Shown: piece after piece, positions 63,636 through 64,000 of the stretch
How the letters are laid out: each line of letters begins with the position of its first letter
Position numbering within the stretch: the first letter of the stretch is position 1
Translations under genes and position numbers: made by a program
Notes under the pieces: model-generated
Told to the model about the DNA's origin: nothing
The model's database searches: none
Seen by the model: only the letters and a program-made list of their open reading frames with translations
Assembly (NCBI RefSeq): GCF_003148745.1
Contig: NZ_QGGU01000012.1
Coordinates: 1-64,000 of the forward strand
Direction: 5' to 3'
DNA: 64,000 bases
Source of the DNA: Pleionea mediterranea
GTDB lineage: Bacteria; Pseudomonadota; Gammaproteobacteria; Enterobacterales; Kangiellaceae

Positions 63636-64000
63636 TTATTCACTATTAATGACTAAGTTTAAGCCTGCTTTATTCAGGAAGTATTGTTCTTGCTGTAAAT
63701 CTGCCGCCAACAGTTTATGTTGTTCCAAATAGCCTTTACTAAAGGTTAATACTAAAGTGTCCTGATCATCGATACTAATATCCGCATCCGGGCTATCAAA
63801 ATCACGTCGTCGATGATTAAACAAAACTGCCAGACGAAGTAATCTTGCCAGACGGATCAGTCTTTGTTTATCTTGCTTATTGTCGATGGTATCAAATCGG
63901 TGCAATGGAAATTTTCGGCGAAAACTTCGAACCAACAGTGCCAGTTGTTGCTGCTGTTGCAGACTAAACCCATTGATGTCGGTATTTTTTAAAATGTATT
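63636..64000 (-). CDS. ppx: Exopolyphosphatase Ppx, C-terminal part (5' end outside window)
   Basis: Reading leftward from the window edge, an open frame of 121 codons ends at TAA 63638-63636. It encodes YILKNTDINGFSLQQ, then a basic LARLLRLAVLFNHRRR and SKGYLEQH. This matches the C-terminal HD-like domain of Ppx, including the NTDINGF stretch that aligns with the E. coli NSDLPGF. Ppx hydrolyses polyphosphate, the opposite of Ppk. The catalytic N-terminus is outside the window. Confidence 0.88.
   Translation of the reverse strand, partial: YILKNTDINGFSLQQQQQLALLVRSFRRKFPLHRFDTIDNKQDKQRLIRLARLLRLAVLFNHRRRDFDSPDADISIDDQDTLVLTFSKGYLEQHKLLAADLQQEQYFLNKAGLNLVINSE

Overview
The window is the replication-origin region of a gammaproteobacterial chromosome. 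It carries gyrB-recF-dnaN-dnaA on the minus strand, then an AT-rich gap with DnaA boxes, then rpmH-rnpA-yidD-yidC-mnmE on the plus strand. These are followed by mnmG-rsmG-parA-parB, the atp operon, glmU-glmS, and the trk/rsmB/fmt/def and dprA/smg/tsaC/hemF/hemB/ppk groups. Moderate GC, a Mg-type HemB, secreted subtilisins with PPC domains and the gene order suggest a marine, protein-degrading bacterium of the Kangiellaceae type (Kangiella, Aliikangiella, Pleionea). That placement is inference from gene content only.

Layout. 1-170: the start of an IS982-like transposase, cut by the window edge. 319-6690: lipoprotein, gyrB, recF, dnaN, dnaA, with two parS sites in recF. 6691-7467: oriC. 7468-11365: rpmH to mnmE. 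11482-12711: unknown membrane-anchored protein. 12874-17168: mnmG, rsmG, parA, parB. 17204-25045: a small DNA-binding protein and three large secreted peptidases sitting between parB and the atp operon. 25237-32408: atpIBEFHAGDC with a clear promoter, a Fur-like box in the leader and an internal terminator-like hairpin. 32507-37256: glmU, glmS, a DsbA-like protein and a YggN-like protein. 37433-40440: two tandem lipid A acyltransferase paralogues and a diguanylate cyclase. 40458-43303: trkH and trkA. 43513-51119: a signalling cassette. 51102-53898: rsmB, fmt, def. 54076-59718: LysM protein, dprA, smg, tsaC, hemF, hemB. 59809-64000: ppk, an S41 peptidase lipoprotein and the C-terminal part of ppx.

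The most unusual part is the cassette at 43513-49393. In transcription order it encodes a 1046-residue membrane kinase with GAF, HPt and a CheA-type ATPase domain but no recognisable CheW-binding domain; a membrane-anchored coiled coil ending in an MCP signalling tip; a CheX-like protein; a pseudo-receiver/CheX-like fusion; and a CheY-like regulator. No CheW, CheR or CheB is visible. The two CheX-like proteins share a C-terminal GELE-L/F-F tail. A divergent HD-GYP-like protein that has lost the histidine of its HD pair lies next door. Together with a possible 41-residue ORF, this block separates trkA from rsmB, which are neighbours in many relatives. It looks like a compact phosphorelay with its own phosphatases. 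Its output is unknown.
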